DNA from: Shewanella woodyi ATCC 51908
GTDB lineage: Bacteria; Pseudomonadota; Gammaproteobacteria; Enterobacterales; Shewanellaceae
NCBI RefSeq assembly: GCF_000019525.1
Contig: NC_010506.1
Span: forward strand, 2,976,001 to 3,040,000
Reading direction: 5' to 3'
DNA: 64,000 bases
Numbering within the stretch: the first letter of the stretch is position 1; each line of letters starts with the position of its first letter. The notes beneath the pieces are model-generated. The model had not been told where the DNA came from, searched no databases, and saw only the letters and a program-made list of their open reading frames with translations. A program made the translations under genes and the position numbers. Positions 1 to 9,292 of the stretch are shown one piece after another.

Positions 1-308
1 AAAACCTCTGGATTATGTAGAAAGAAACGATATTACGGGGGATATTAAAAAGCGTAACTTGAATAGAAACCAACCTAAATTTTATAGAATAAATTTGAAT
101 TTCATAGATATTACGCACAGTTACTTGATATCGATATTGAGCAAGAGTGTATTAGACAGTAGGATGCATGTTATCCAAGTTAGACTGCACACACTTTATA
201 AGGCTAGAAATGATGTGGTGGGCAACACTGATCGGTGTTCGTTGCACATTAACATAATGTCTTAATCAACGTTTAAGCGTGCTTTAAATATATTTTATGG
301 AGTTAGGT
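1..308. other. Left flank without a recognisable gene
   Basis: AT-rich sequence with no ORF that looks real and no recognisable remnant. The last part must hold the promoter of the two-gene cassette that follows. A short ORF at 59-265 has no convincing start signal and no familiar motif, so it is not annotated. Confidence 0.4.
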
Positions 309-1265
309 ATGGCTGGTGAACGTTCAAAAAGTATAGGCGAAATTGGTGAAAGCATCGCTGAAAACTTTTTTAGTAAAATTGGCTGGGGATCACCTCAAAA
401 AGGTGTATATTACCCGTGTTACAATAAGAAAAACCATGCACTAAAAGCCTCTGTTGGTGGAGAAAAACATCAGCATGGTATCGATTTCCAAGTGTCGTAT
501 AAATCAACTTTAGAATCTGAAACTTTAAATAACTTATTAATTTCTGTTAAACATAGTAAAGATAGACAGTATCCAAAGTCTGCAACTAAAGAATTTAAAG
601 GGTACATTAGTGATCTGGTCGATTCTATGCAATGCTTTAAGCGATCACCACATTATCGTGATATATCATCAAGTCATGCAGGATGTAGAACAATAAATGA
701 TATACCTGTTCTTTTCTTTATCTCAAGTAAAGACAATGAACACTACGACTTCACAAGTCATTTACAAAACTCGAGATTCATGAATGATTACGATGATGTA
801 AAAGAGCTATATATCATTGACAACAGGAAGGTTTCATTCATATTAAATGTTTTGAATTATATAGAAAGTCATTATCCAGATTATGAATGGTACTTTTTCC
901 ACCCTTCAACAGGTATGAACATTGGTGACATCAACATTCGCCAGCATAGCAAACAAATGCAGATTGAATTTCTTACTAGTCCTTTTATACCTTTTGTTTT
1001 GAAAAAGAAGATCGGTGATCATGAAACATGTAAGTTTTTCTTAGCATCCATTGACAGTTTCACTCAAGATAATTTTTCAAAGCTAGTTACATATTGTAGA
1101 AATAATACAAGTGATAACATCAGTGATGTAGAGATATCAATGCACGATTATTTTCTCGATGACAACTTAGGAGATACAAGGAAAGTGCTTAGTGCTCATG
1201 ATATAGAGTTAGATGTTAAAGTTTCAAATTATAACCCTAGTTTTAGGAGTCTAGCTAATGAGTAA
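309..1265 (+). CDS. Putative PD-(D/E)XK-like nuclease, first gene of a two-gene cassette
   Basis: Unrecognised 318-residue protein. Visible features are an N-terminal helix with GEIGESIAENFF (a GE..AE pattern common at the start of restriction-like nuclease folds), then HGIDFQV near residue 60 and LLISVKHSKD near residue 80. This D...xVK arrangement resembles the PD-(D/E)XK core, with serine where the acidic residue would normally be. No signal peptide or membrane segment is seen. The ATG at 309 is preferred over 297 because a GGAG lies 6 nt before it. Its stop overlaps the next gene by 8 nt (ATGAGTAA), so the two are probably co-translated. The A+T content and lysine/asparagine-rich composition differ from the housekeeping genes in the window, which suggests recent transfer. 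Nuclease function is inferred from motifs only. Confidence 0.5.
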   Translation: MAGERSKSIGEIGESIAENFFSKIGWGSPQKGVYYPCYNKKNHALKASVGGEKHQHGIDFQVSYKSTLESETLNNLLISVKHSKDRQYPKSATKEFKGYISDLVDSMQCFKRSPHYRDISSSHAGCRTINDIPVLFFISSKDNEHYDFTSHLQNSRFMNDYDDVKELYIIDNRKVSFILNVLNYIESHYPDYEWYFFHPSTGMNIGDINIRQHSKQMQIEFLTSPFIPFVLKKKIGDHETCKFFLASIDSFTQDNFSKLVTYCRNNTSDNISDVEISMHDYFLDDNLGDTRKVLSAHDIELDVKVSNYNPSFRSLANE

Positions 1266-2373
1266 TGTATTTTTTATCCCTACAGGTGATTATCTAAGAC
1301 AATTCATTGGGAACTCAATGGTAAAACCTTCTGACATTAAAGATATATTAAAAAAAAGAGGGGTGTATTCATCTTCTAATGAGAAAAAAACACTGGGACC
1401 AATATTGGTTAAAAGCGGAATATCTCCTGAAGAATTTGAATCGTTAAAGGAATCCATTCAAACAAAAGAAGAAAACCCAAAGGTTCAAAGCCGAAAACTA
1501 AAATGGGAAAGTGATGATAGTCTAATAGAAGCTATTCCTCACAATTTTGACTTTTCAAATTTAGTAGATGATCCTTTTGGGGTTCTTTCTATTGATAATG
1601 CGCCAGTGTTTACAGTTGCAGGGGATGGTACTAACACTAACCACTTAATAGCTGAAGTCACATTAAAACGAAATGATAAAACAAAGAATTTTGGTGATGA
1701 TGTTACTTATCACCAATGCTCGATAGAGCTTCGAATTGATGATGATAAAAATGTGAGTTTGAATGTTTTAACAAAGCATTCTTCAAAAGAAACCTTAAAT
1801 TTAGTCAATAAAGTTACTAGGCGTATACACAATCATTTGAAAGATAACGGCTATGTAAGTAATGAACCAATTGAAAAAATATTATTCGGAAATTTCACTA
1901 ATGAAAATCGAATAGATTTCCTTGTCGCAATGGCAAAATCAAATGAAAAATATCTGTATTACAAAGATATGAAAAAAGTACATATGTCTCCAGATGAGGA
2001 TGTGAAAGGAGTAGTCCCTACAGAGATAGAGCTTTTCGAAAAAAAAGTAAATGACCTTATGTTCAAAGGAAAAAACCTAGATTCAAGTGTTTACTTGAAA
2101 AAAAATGCACTTAAAAAGCATATTAAACTGTGTAGTGTTACTTCAAGATATGAGCTTGATGATAATGAGCATCAAGGTAGTTGCTTAGTTCGAATTCACT
2201 TTCCTGAATTTGATGATGATAGTGAATTACTTATGGAAGTAGAGAATTTAAATATACAAAAAAAACTACCTGCAGAATTAAAGTCAGATATAAAACTACA
2301 AATACTAAAGTTTTTAGAAACTAAAAAAATGACCTTGTACACTAAGTACTCAAAAAAGCAATCTAACCCGTAG
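1258..2373 (+). CDS. Hypothetical partner protein of the two-gene cassette
   Basis: Unrecognised 371-residue protein, lysine- and aspartate-rich, with no signal peptide or membrane helix. Residues 15-65 (VKPSDIKDILKKRGVYSS, then NEKKTLGPILVKSGISPEEF) form a compact helical segment that resembles a small SAP- or LEM-like helix-extended-loop-helix module, which may bind nucleic acid or protein. The middle contains alternating hydrophobic strands. The start overlaps the previous stop by 8 nt, and a strong terminator follows 68 nt downstream, so the pair forms a closed transcription unit. Two-gene units of this kind with a nuclease-like first gene are common among phage-defence systems. That role is inference, and no homologue was identified. 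Confidence 0.45.
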   Translation: MSNVFFIPTGDYLRQFIGNSMVKPSDIKDILKKRGVYSSSNEKKTLGPILVKSGISPEEFESLKESIQTKEENPKVQSRKLKWESDDSLIEAIPHNFDFSNLVDDPFGVLSIDNAPVFTVAGDGTNTNHLIAEVTLKRNDKTKNFGDDVTYHQCSIELRIDDDKNVSLNVLTKHSSKETLNLVNKVTRRIHNHLKDNGYVSNEPIEKILFGNFTNENRIDFLVAMAKSNEKYLYYKDMKKVHMSPDEDVKGVVPTEIELFEKKVNDLMFKGKNLDSSVYLKKNALKKHIKLCSVTSRYELDDNEHQGSCLVRIHFPEFDDDSELLMEVENLNIQKKLPAELKSDIKLQILKFLETKKMTLYTKYSKKQSNP

Positions 2374-2440
2374 CAATTCTTACTGACATAAAAATAGACT
2401 TAGGCTTTAAAACTGAACTCTACTATTCTAAGAAAAGTCC

Positions 2441-2473
2441 AAACCGTACCCGTTAACGGGTACGGTTTTTTTA
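2441..2473 (+). terminator. Rho-independent terminator of the left cassette
   Basis: A perfect 14-bp inverted repeat centred on GTTAAC (AACCGTACCC...GGGTACGGTT) runs straight into a T tract. It closes the two-gene cassette. Confidence 0.9.
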
Positions 2474-4307
2474 TGCCTGTTATTTACTCAATCTTGGCCA
2501 CGTAAACCTTTAGCCCAGCTCTATATCAGAGCGAAAGAATCACCTTGTCGTCGTGTCATAGGATAGGGCGGGTTAACGTTGTAAAAGATGCCAATCCCAA
2601 CGTGCAAGGTGCGCTTTATAATCAAGGTGTTAGCGGCAATGATCTACATTTTCCGAAGATGCGCAGGGGGCACACGAATATAGTCTCCAAACAAGTCACA
2701 CCGATTGGCCAGCTCTGGTCAGAGATTAAAATGAGGTTAGGGGACTTGTCACTGTAGAGATGAGCGACTTAATTATCCAAACACACTATTAGATGATCAC
2801 TGTCAATTCAGCGAGGAAACGGGCGAGTCCTCAAAGCTCAGCTATCGAGCCTCGATAGGTAAGCCAATAAACAGAAGCAGATTAACTAAGATAGATTTAG
2901 AACGGTTAGAACTATTTGAACAGCTTGGATCTACTGTGTCAGCCATACTCTTATGGCGATTCACATTGTCAGCACTCGGCAATGATAAAGCTCATCCTCA
3001 TCCATGAAATTGATAAGCGTGTGACATGAATAGATTTTAAAACCAGATAGTTAGCATAAATTAACCCGCTAAGTTTTAGTTGGGTTAATGCCGATAAGTA
3101 TCATTATCGGCAATTGGGGTAAGATTTTATCACTCTCTTTTTAACTCCTTATGAGGCTATCATGCAGGGCTATTTATGTAGGGTTAAAGTGATTCGAAAG
3201 CGTTATAACGTACTAATCATACTCATCTGAAACTAGCGATAATTACATATCAGTGTTGTTAACCATGGTAATACTCAGTGGCTTACAAGCATTTTAGTTG
3301 GTTCTTAGTGAGCTTGTTAATCAGCTTTAGTGCTTTGCAAGCCTAACTTATGCTCAATTGAAAGCTTACTTGTCCATGAGCAAATACCCGTTAGCTTTGG
3401 CAATATCGCGGTTATCGACATTAACAAAAAGTAGGAACAAGGAGTAAACCGTTAAAGTCGCTCTAGACGTTCTAGCAGTATATCCAGCAATACTTTGAGT
3501 AGAAATGTTTATCAGTAGCAATGTTCCAGGCATAAACCGGCTAACTATAATCAGTTAGGGTTTAGAGGAAAAACATAGATACTCCAATAATCCTCCTTAA
3601 TTCAACGCGTTGCTACGTGCATGCTTTAAAACTTCTTGGGGTATTGGCGCTCAGATTTCACGTAGCGCACGATAAGAGTCGCATATTTTTGAGTGAAAAG
3701 TCGCATTTGCTGAACGTATCGCTCAATGTTTACTTTAAACTCGCAAGCCAGTATCAATTTTGAGTAAAGGCTAGATAAAGTCGTTTAACTAACATGTCTG
3801 GTTATTCAGGCAAGGTTTGCCAAAACCGATCTGCTGTTATTGGCACTGCGCGGTTATCATTTGCTAGAAAGCTTTCATTCTAACGAGTAAAGATAAACAG
3901 AATCTGTTTGCAGCCATGAAAGCCAAGTAAGAGAATTGATATCAACTGACGTCACACAGATAGTAATTGTGAGCGGCAAGCTAAAGCAGTAAGCATGATT
4001 ACAGTGCTTATGAGGATCATGTATAAGTAGTTATAAAAGCTTGTGTAAGAACCTAAGTGATAGTATTTAAATCAATCAATTGAGATAGGCAACACAGCAT
4101 ACTCTCGTCATATATAGAAACACACAGATATGCGTACAATGTATATTATGTTAAATAAGATTCGTGTGAGTAAGGCAATCAATATTGAAGCTTCTGGATT
4201 GTCTTCTGTCTTCTGTTTGTGTTTTCTATAAACTTGTTGTCATTACCAGCTCTAGTTCGCGACGGCTACATGAATGAACTTACTCACCATAGCCAATTTG
4301 TTTAAGC
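2474..4307. other. Gene-poor stretch, about 1.8 kb
   Basis: No convincing gene on either strand, although the flanks are gene-dense. An ORF at 2545-2757 (TTG start) encodes a soluble-looking 70-residue peptide that I do not recognise; it could be a fragment of a lost gene. Two hairpins lie side by side: TTAACCC...GGGTTAA at about 3061-3088, and GCCGATAA...TTATCGGC at about 3090-3111. Composition is intermediate and stop codons are frequent in all frames. I see no intact transposase and no clear terminal repeats. The most economical reading is decayed mobile or cassette DNA. Confidence 0.4.
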
Positions 4308-5132
4308 TCAGCCGGAAATCATTTTCGAAAGCGCTTCATCCGCTGTCATTTGAAGAGAAATTGTTCCTACTGGTCCATCAGCGTGTTCTTTGCTGATCCG
4401 AATTAACCTTGCATCTGGTAACTGCTTAGCGATGTTCTCTAACGGTAAACGGATAACACCTGGCGTATTAAACCCTGCACCAATCTCCACAATTGCCATT
4501 TTGCGATTGAGATTATCATTGAGCCAGTTACTAATGGCATCTGCTTGAGTCTCATATGGCTTCTCAATGAACCAACTACCTCCACGTACATTCATAAAAA
4601 CTGGACCGCCGCAATTAGGACAAACCGGCAATGTACTTCTATTCTCTACATACTGGGTTTCAGGGTTGATATAAGGCAGCATAGATGCAACTGACTCACG
4701 ACCATCCCACACAAGATCTGTGCAAGGCGTCATACACTGAAAGCGTTCATAATCGCCTTGGGGTGTGTAGATATTTGCAGTATCAAACCCATTTTTATGA
4801 AAATAACGATCGACATTCGAAGTGATGACAAAGCTGTCACGCTCGTCGACTAAGCTGAGTAAATCTTGATAAACCTGTGTCTGCTGCGAATGATAAACAT
4901 GGTTAAGGCCAGTAGCGAGATAACCCCACTTCAAAGCTTCATCATCAAATGGATAACCCATAAGCTGATATTGAAAACGAAAGCCATATTGCAACATCCC
5001 AGGAAAACGTTCAGCAAAGGCCTTTTGATCAGTGTAATCAAGCCCTGCTGAGGCAGACAGACCCGCACCAGCCCCAATAAAAACTACCTCTGCATCGGCT
5101 AAAGCCTCTCTTGCATGCTCAAATGGCTCCAT
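4308..5132 (-). CDS. SirTM-type (class M) sirtuin, probable protein ADP-ribosyltransferase
   Basis: Sirtuin-family NAD-dependent enzyme of 274 residues. It has the NAD-binding GAGAGLSASAG at residues 20-30 and TSNVDRY at 104-110 with the conserved Asn106. Position 125 holds Gln (TPQGD) where classical deacetylating sirtuins have the catalytic His. That replacement is the hallmark of macrodomain-linked SirTM enzymes, which ADP-ribosylate proteins rather than deacylate them. Four cysteines suited to zinc are present (133, 137, 171, 174). The start overlaps the end of the macrodomain gene by 14 nt and has AGGGGAG upstream. In characterised Firmicute operons the target is a lipoylated GcvH-like protein. 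No gcvH-L or lplA2 homologue is present here, so the target is unknown. Confidence 0.85.
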   Translation of the reverse strand: MEPFEHAREALADAEVVFIGAGAGLSASAGLDYTDQKAFAERFPGMLQYGFRFQYQLMGYPFDDEALKWGYLATGLNHVYHSQQTQVYQDLLSLVDERDSFVITSNVDRYFHKNGFDTANIYTPQGDYERFQCMTPCTDLVWDGRESVASMLPYINPETQYVENRSTLPVCPNCGGPVFMNVRGGSWFIEKPYETQADAISNWLNDNLNRKMAIVEIGAGFNTPGVIRLPLENIAKQLPDARLIRISKEHADGPVGTISLQMTADEALSKMISG

Positions 5133-6009
5133 GTTGCCACTCCCCTATTGCCCTATGGTATATCTCAGTTGCGTTGTCGCCGAAGGTATTAAAGACGAGA
5201 TGATCGAGCTTATCAGGGTTTACCAAAAACCAATTCGCAACGGCCTGTAATGCAACATTTGCAGCCTTCTCCGCAGGATAGCCAAATACACCGGTTGAGA
5301 TCCCACACACTGCGACAGACTGTGCCCCCGCTTCAGCGGCAAGTGACAAGCAGGCGTCGTAACAAGAGGCTAATTCATCAATTTGGCGTGGTGAAGGAAC
5401 CGCTCCATGTTGGATAATTGGCCCTACGGTGTGTAAAACAAACTTGGACGGTAAATTGTAAGCTCTGGTTATCTTTGCAGAACCTGTTGTTTCATCACTC
5501 CCTTGTAGTTGCATCAGTTGGTTACAATCTTCACGAAGCTGAGGACCTGCTGCACAGTTAATAGCATTATCGATGCAACTATGGAACGGCTGAAAACATC
5601 CTAGCATCTGAGCGTTAGCCGCATTCGTCACCGCATCAATTTTTAATCTGGTGATATCGCCATTCCAAATGCTAATTTTACTTGCAGCTGGATAGCCACC
5701 CGTTAGACGCTCTAGAGTTGAGGCGTCAGTAACTGTTTTTTCTACCTGCTCCTTTTGAAGAATACTATCCACACAGAGGACAAGTTCCGGTGGAAGTTGA
5801 CCGGGAGATCTAACAGTTAATGCAGCTTGTAGCCACCCTCTTTTCTCTTTAACAGCATGGGGAACAGGATAACGCGTAACAAATGAGGCGGACATAGGAT
5901 CAGCAGCAATCACATTAATGGCTTGTTGCAGTGGATCCACAACGTCCCTTTCCGCTTTAGAAAAAGCGCTAAACAACTGGATATCGTCAGCATAGTCATT
6001 AAGTTTCAT
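5119..6009 (-). CDS. Zinc-dependent macrodomain protein, ADP-ribose hydrolase partner of SirTM
   Basis: Macrodomain protein of 296 residues when read from the ATG at 6009, which has AGGAG correctly spaced; a longer reading frame adds 24 unlikely residues. Key elements are GDIT at 117-120, NAAN at 129-132, and a zinc site made of Cys138, His143 and Cys145 (GCFQPFHSC). The phosphate-binding loop GISTGVFGYP lies at 236-245. The zinc signature places it with macrodomains that remove ADP-ribose installed by SirTM. About 110 residues precede the macrodomain, as in other members of this group. It is the first gene of the pair, and translational coupling with the sirtuin implies an opposing writer/eraser module. 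Confidence 0.88.
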   Translation of the reverse strand: MKLNDYADDIQLFSAFSKAERDVVDPLQQAINVIAADPMSASFVTRYPVPHAVKEKRGWLQAALTVRSPGQLPPELVLCVDSILQKEQVEKTVTDASTLERLTGGYPAASKISIWNGDITRLKIDAVTNAANAQMLGCFQPFHSCIDNAINCAAGPQLREDCNQLMQLQGSDETTGSAKITRAYNLPSKFVLHTVGPIIQHGAVPSPRQIDELASCYDACLSLAAEAGAQSVAVCGISTGVFGYPAEKAANVALQAVANWFLVNPDKLDHLVFNTFGDNATEIYHRAIGEWQHGAI

Positions 6010-6131
6010 GAACTCTCCTTTCAAATACTTTATGTGGCCTCTAGCTATACGCACCATAACAAAGCAGCGACGCGTTAACATCGCAGCTCACAGTCAGTTG
6101 AAATCAGTCAGAAAGCTATATAAAAAAGTAT

Positions 6132-6962
6132 TTAAAATTTACCGCTGTCATTTGCAGATTTTTCAGAGATGGTTTGTATCACATCCCAATGCTCAACAAT
6201 CTTGCCACCATCGACGCGAAACAGATCATAAAAAGCCACATGGTCGCCAGAAAACTCACCTTCAGAGGCCGTAAAAACAAAATTGCCCTCAGCAATAATC
6301 ATATGAGTATCGCTATAAGTCATGGATAAACCCGCATCAGCCATCGCTTTAATTGCTTCGCCTAAGCCATCTAGACCATCGGCAACACCGCTATTGTGCT
6401 GCAAATATGTTTCTGTGGAGACGTAATCAGTGATTTTATCCGGTGCCTTTCCATGCAAAACGTCATAAACAAAACTGGTCACCACAGCTTTATTCTCTGC
6501 TGTTTTGTCGAGATCAGTCACTACCGTGGTGCCGTCAAACTGAGTGCGACCCGATGGATTTGGCGCTGTTACTGGTGTCAGATTATCCCAATGCTCAGCC
6601 ACTTTACCGTCTTCAATGCGAAAGACATCAAATGCAGCAAGATGATCGCCACCAAAAACTTTAGCGTTTTTGTATTCGTTATGGGCAACTACCATATTAC
6701 CTTCAGAGATCAAACGGTGTGTTGTCGCACTAATTCCACTCTCTTTCAGTGTCGGGATCAAATCGATAAGTACAGCTGCACCATTAGGCACAGCCTGATT
6801 ATGTTGAATAAGATCTGGCGCCATGGTTGCTGCTGCCTGCACTTTATCGAAATCTTTAAACAGTGATGCCATTTCAGCCACTGCGACTCCTTTTGGTGTG
6901 TCAGCAAGAACCGCAGCGCTTGCGATGACTGCACTTGCAGCAGCAATGATACTTTTCTTCAT
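6132..6962 (-). CDS. Exported protein with two SnoaL-like (NTF2-fold) domains
   Basis: 276 residues. A signal peptide (about residues 1-20) is followed by two homologous SnoaL/NTF2-like domains at about 28-130 and 148-265. Each ends in a similar strand motif (FRIEDGKVAEHWD and FRVDGGKIVEHWD) after an H-x-A/V-F/Y-D-x-F segment. SnoaL-like folds act as hydrolases, isomerases or ligand-binding proteins, and the substrate cannot be read from sequence. The start has AGGAG 8 nt upstream. It is transcribed away from a LysR-type gene, the arrangement usual for a regulator controlling its neighbour. The downstream macrodomain pair is about 120 nt away with its own ribosome site, so co-transcription is uncertain. 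Confidence 0.8.
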   Translation of the reverse strand: MKKSIIAAASAVIASAAVLADTPKGVAVAEMASLFKDFDKVQAAATMAPDLIQHNQAVPNGAAVLIDLIPTLKESGISATTHRLISEGNMVVAHNEYKNAKVFGGDHLAAFDVFRIEDGKVAEHWDNLTPVTAPNPSGRTQFDGTTVVTDLDKTAENKAVVTSFVYDVLHGKAPDKITDYVSTETYLQHNSGVADGLDGLGEAIKAMADAGLSMTYSDTHMIIAEGNFVFTASEGEFSGDHVAFYDLFRVDGGKIVEHWDVIQTISEKSANDSGKF

Positions 6963-7117
6963 AGGGTTTTCTCCTGATCCATTTTAAATTTATGATGCAT
7001 CGGTTTAGTAGATAAGTGTGACAAGCGTGAAAAATAACCAATTAACAGACTTGGTCGCTGGTATTACTGATACAGATTCAATCAGTTGACTATCACTTTA
7101 GTGGCCATGTTGCATAT

Positions 7118-7129
7118 TGATAACTATCA
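7118..7129. promoter_or_regulatory. Candidate LysR operator in a divergent promoter region
   Basis: The dyad TGATA-AC-TATCA lies about 65 bp before the LysR gene, in the 232-bp spacer shared with the SnoaL-like gene. Its size and placement suit a LysR-type recognition site. This is a prediction only. Confidence 0.35.
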
Positions 7130-7194
7130 TAAGCCACAAGTGATGATGTGATAATATGGTGTATTTATAATTAATAGTTTGATAAATTAGAATA

Positions 7195-8073
7195 ATGTAT
7201 AAGCACCTACAAAGTATCGCAACATTTATCGCTGTCGCTGAGGCGGGCGCATTTAACAAAGCCGCCGATGCACTCGGTGTACAAGCATCTGTTGTCAGTC
7301 ACCATGTGTCTAAACTAGAAGAACATCTAGGGACGACACTTATCTACCGAACCACACGTAAGGTGTCGCTGTCAGAACATGGCCGAATTCTTTTTGAAGC
7401 CTCAAAGAAATGGTTGGATGGCACTTCCCAAGCAGTTGATCAGATAATGGATGCGCAAGATGAAGCCATAGGTGCGTTAAACGTATCTCTGCCGGCATTT
7501 GTCCCTGAGCCAGAAGTGGAAAATGCGATCTTAAATTTCATTGAACTTCACCCCCATGTCTCCATCACATTGAACTATTCAGATACCTTGGTTGACTTAG
7601 TAGAGGACAATTTTGATTTATGTATTCGGCTAGGCAATCCACCCGACTCCAGTTTTATTGCCAGAAAGCTAGCTCAAACCCAACATATATTGGTCGCCTC
7701 TCCCAACTTTATTAGTCGCCACGGGATGCCCCAAGAACCGTTACAGCTTACCAAACTCCCCTATGTATCGATGGACGGCCTTGGGGATACATTGACTCTT
7801 ACGCGTAGCAAGCAAAAGGTCGAGGTTCATAATACAATCTGTCAGATTAATACCAATAACATCTACGGTGCTAAAGCGGCTGCCGAAAATAGTCTTGGTA
7901 TAGGTAACTTGCCGGTGGCGCTTTGTGAAAAAGCGATTGCAGAGGGCAAGCTTGTTCATATCTTGCCAAATTGGAAACTATCGTCATTTCCACTTATCGC
8001 CATCTGGCCAGATGCCTCTCGCCGCCACACCCTAGCCAAAAGGTTAGTGAATCACATTATTAATGCACTCTAG
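7195..8073 (+). CDS. LysR-family transcriptional regulator
   Basis: 292 residues. The N-terminal winged helix-turn-helix (residues 1-60, with AFNKAADALGVQASVVSHHVSKLE and LIYRTTRKVSLSEHG) is followed by a periplasmic-binding-like effector domain from about residue 90. The effector domain contains DLCIRLGNPPDSSF, typical of the DmlR/AaeR-like branch of LysR proteins. It lies divergently from the exported SnoaL-like gene and probably regulates it. No strong Shine-Dalgarno sequence precedes the ATG, which fits low-level expression. The effector is unknown. Confidence 0.88.
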   Translation: MYKHLQSIATFIAVAEAGAFNKAADALGVQASVVSHHVSKLEEHLGTTLIYRTTRKVSLSEHGRILFEASKKWLDGTSQAVDQIMDAQDEAIGALNVSLPAFVPEPEVENAILNFIELHPHVSITLNYSDTLVDLVEDNFDLCIRLGNPPDSSFIARKLAQTQHILVASPNFISRHGMPQEPLQLTKLPYVSMDGLGDTLTLTRSKQKVEVHNTICQINTNNIYGAKAAAENSLGIGNLPVALCEKAIAEGKLVHILPNWKLSSFPLIAIWPDASRRHTLAKRLVNHIINAL

Positions 8074-8158
8074 CTAGTTAGAGAATCCAATCTACCTAGA
8101 GCACGGCTAAAGTCACAGCTAGAGAAAGTAATAAGCGCCCTTCTCTTATCGATCAGTA

Positions 8159-9292
8159 TTAACGCTCCTCAATTAACCAGGTTTCCTTTAATGGCTGAAT
8201 TCGTTCATCATAGCCCCCAACAGCAAGCACTTCTCCCGATGGCAATAAAGATGTTGAATTGAACATCAGTGGTTTAGATAACTCATCACCAGTTTCAACA
8301 AACTTAAAGGAGTCTGGTTCAAACCGTTCATTTTTTACTGCGCCGCCAGCCACCAGTACGGCTCCTGATGGCAGTAACACCAGTGAATGGCGAATTTTAA
8401 ACCTTGGCCAGTGCATTGTTGGCCCCGAAGTAAATTTGCCTGTATCAGGATCATAAAGCTCGCTACTTGTATAACGGCCACGAAAATCTTGCTTATTTGA
8501 ACCACCCACAATCAGAACTCTTCCATCTGCCAGCAGTATTCCGCCATGTTTGTGCCGCGGTATTGTCATCTCTCCTGTGGGAGTGAACTTACCTGTATCA
8601 GGATCATATATCTCGGCAGAGCGCAGAATATCCCCCCTTGCACTGTGACCGCCTGTGACTAAGACCCTTCCATCAACAAGGGCGACGGCGACATGTGCAC
8701 CACGATTCGCGTTCATTTTGCCAGACAGAGAGAAGGTTAATCTGACAGGATCAAACAGCTCGCTACTATTTAATCCAAAACCAGGTCTAGGCTCGCCACC
8801 TGTGATAAGTATTTGGCCATCTTTGAGTGGAGTAACAACTGGGCCGATCCGCGCAACAGACATATCTTCTATTGCAGTGAATGCATTCGTTTTTACATCA
8901 TATATCTCTGCACTTCGGCTTATCCCCTTCCCCGTCCAACCTCCCACGATAAGCACTCTACCGTCATTGAGTAAGATACTTGCGTGGCTGACCCTAGGTT
9001 CAAGCATATCGCCAGCAGGTGAGAACTTCCTGTGAGAGGAGTCGAATAATTCAGTTGAGCGATGAATACCTTCACAGCCTCGTTGAGCACAACCTCCTGA
9101 CACAAATACCTTACCGTTTTTAAGACCTGTAGCTTGGTGTGCGGCTCTTTCTACCGACATTTGAATCGTTTGAACTTTTCCCTGCTGCATGTTTTCAGCA
9201 GCAATTGCGCAGCCTTGTCTCACTATTAACGTAAACAACATCAAGCAGCTTACCAACGTCATTAGCTGCATGGGTTTTATTGAATATTTCAT
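8159..9292 (-). CDS. Exported kelch-repeat beta-propeller protein
   Basis: 377 residues from the ATG at 9292, which has GAGGAGT upstream; the open frame extends 24 codons further but without a signal. A hydrophobic N-terminal segment (about 10-32) looks like a signal peptide or anchor. About seven repeats follow, each carrying a DGRVLIVGG-type strand (NDGRVLIVGG, KDGQILITGG, VDGRVLVTGG, ADGRVLIVGG, PSGAVLVAGG, PSGEVLAVGG) with SAEIYDP or SELYDP between them. This is a kelch-type propeller such as is seen in galactose-oxidase-like proteins. No catalytic residues are obvious, and the function is unknown. It lies alone on its strand with a gap of about 190 nt before the LytTR gene. Confidence 0.85.
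   Translation of the reverse strand: MKYSIKPMQLMTLVSCLMLFTLIVRQGCAIAAENMQQGKVQTIQMSVERAAHQATGLKNGKVFVSGGCAQRGCEGIHRSTELFDSSHRKFSPAGDMLEPRVSHASILLNDGRVLIVGGWTGKGISRSAEIYDVKTNAFTAIEDMSVARIGPVVTPLKDGQILITGGEPRPGFGLNSSELFDPVRLTFSLSGKMNANRGAHVAVALVDGRVLVTGGHSARGDILRSAEIYDPDTGKFTPTGEMTIPRHKHGGILLADGRVLIVGGSNKQDFRGRYTSSELYDPDTGKFTSGPTMHWPRFKIRHSLVLLPSGAVLVAGGAVKNERFEPDSFKFVETGDELSKPLMFNSTSLLPSGEVLAVGGYDERIQPLKETWLIEER

Noticed and set aside
59..265. 68-codon ORF at the left edge
   Set aside because: No ribosome-binding site, no familiar motif and biased composition; probably chance in AT-rich DNA.
2545..2757. 70-codon ORF with TTG start
   Set aside because: Protein-like in places but no recognised family and no good start signal; mentioned only as a possible fragment in the gene-poor stretch.
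6396..6866. 156-codon antisense ORF
   Set aside because: It lies opposite the SnoaL-like gene, whose signal peptide, tandem domains and ribosome site are clear.
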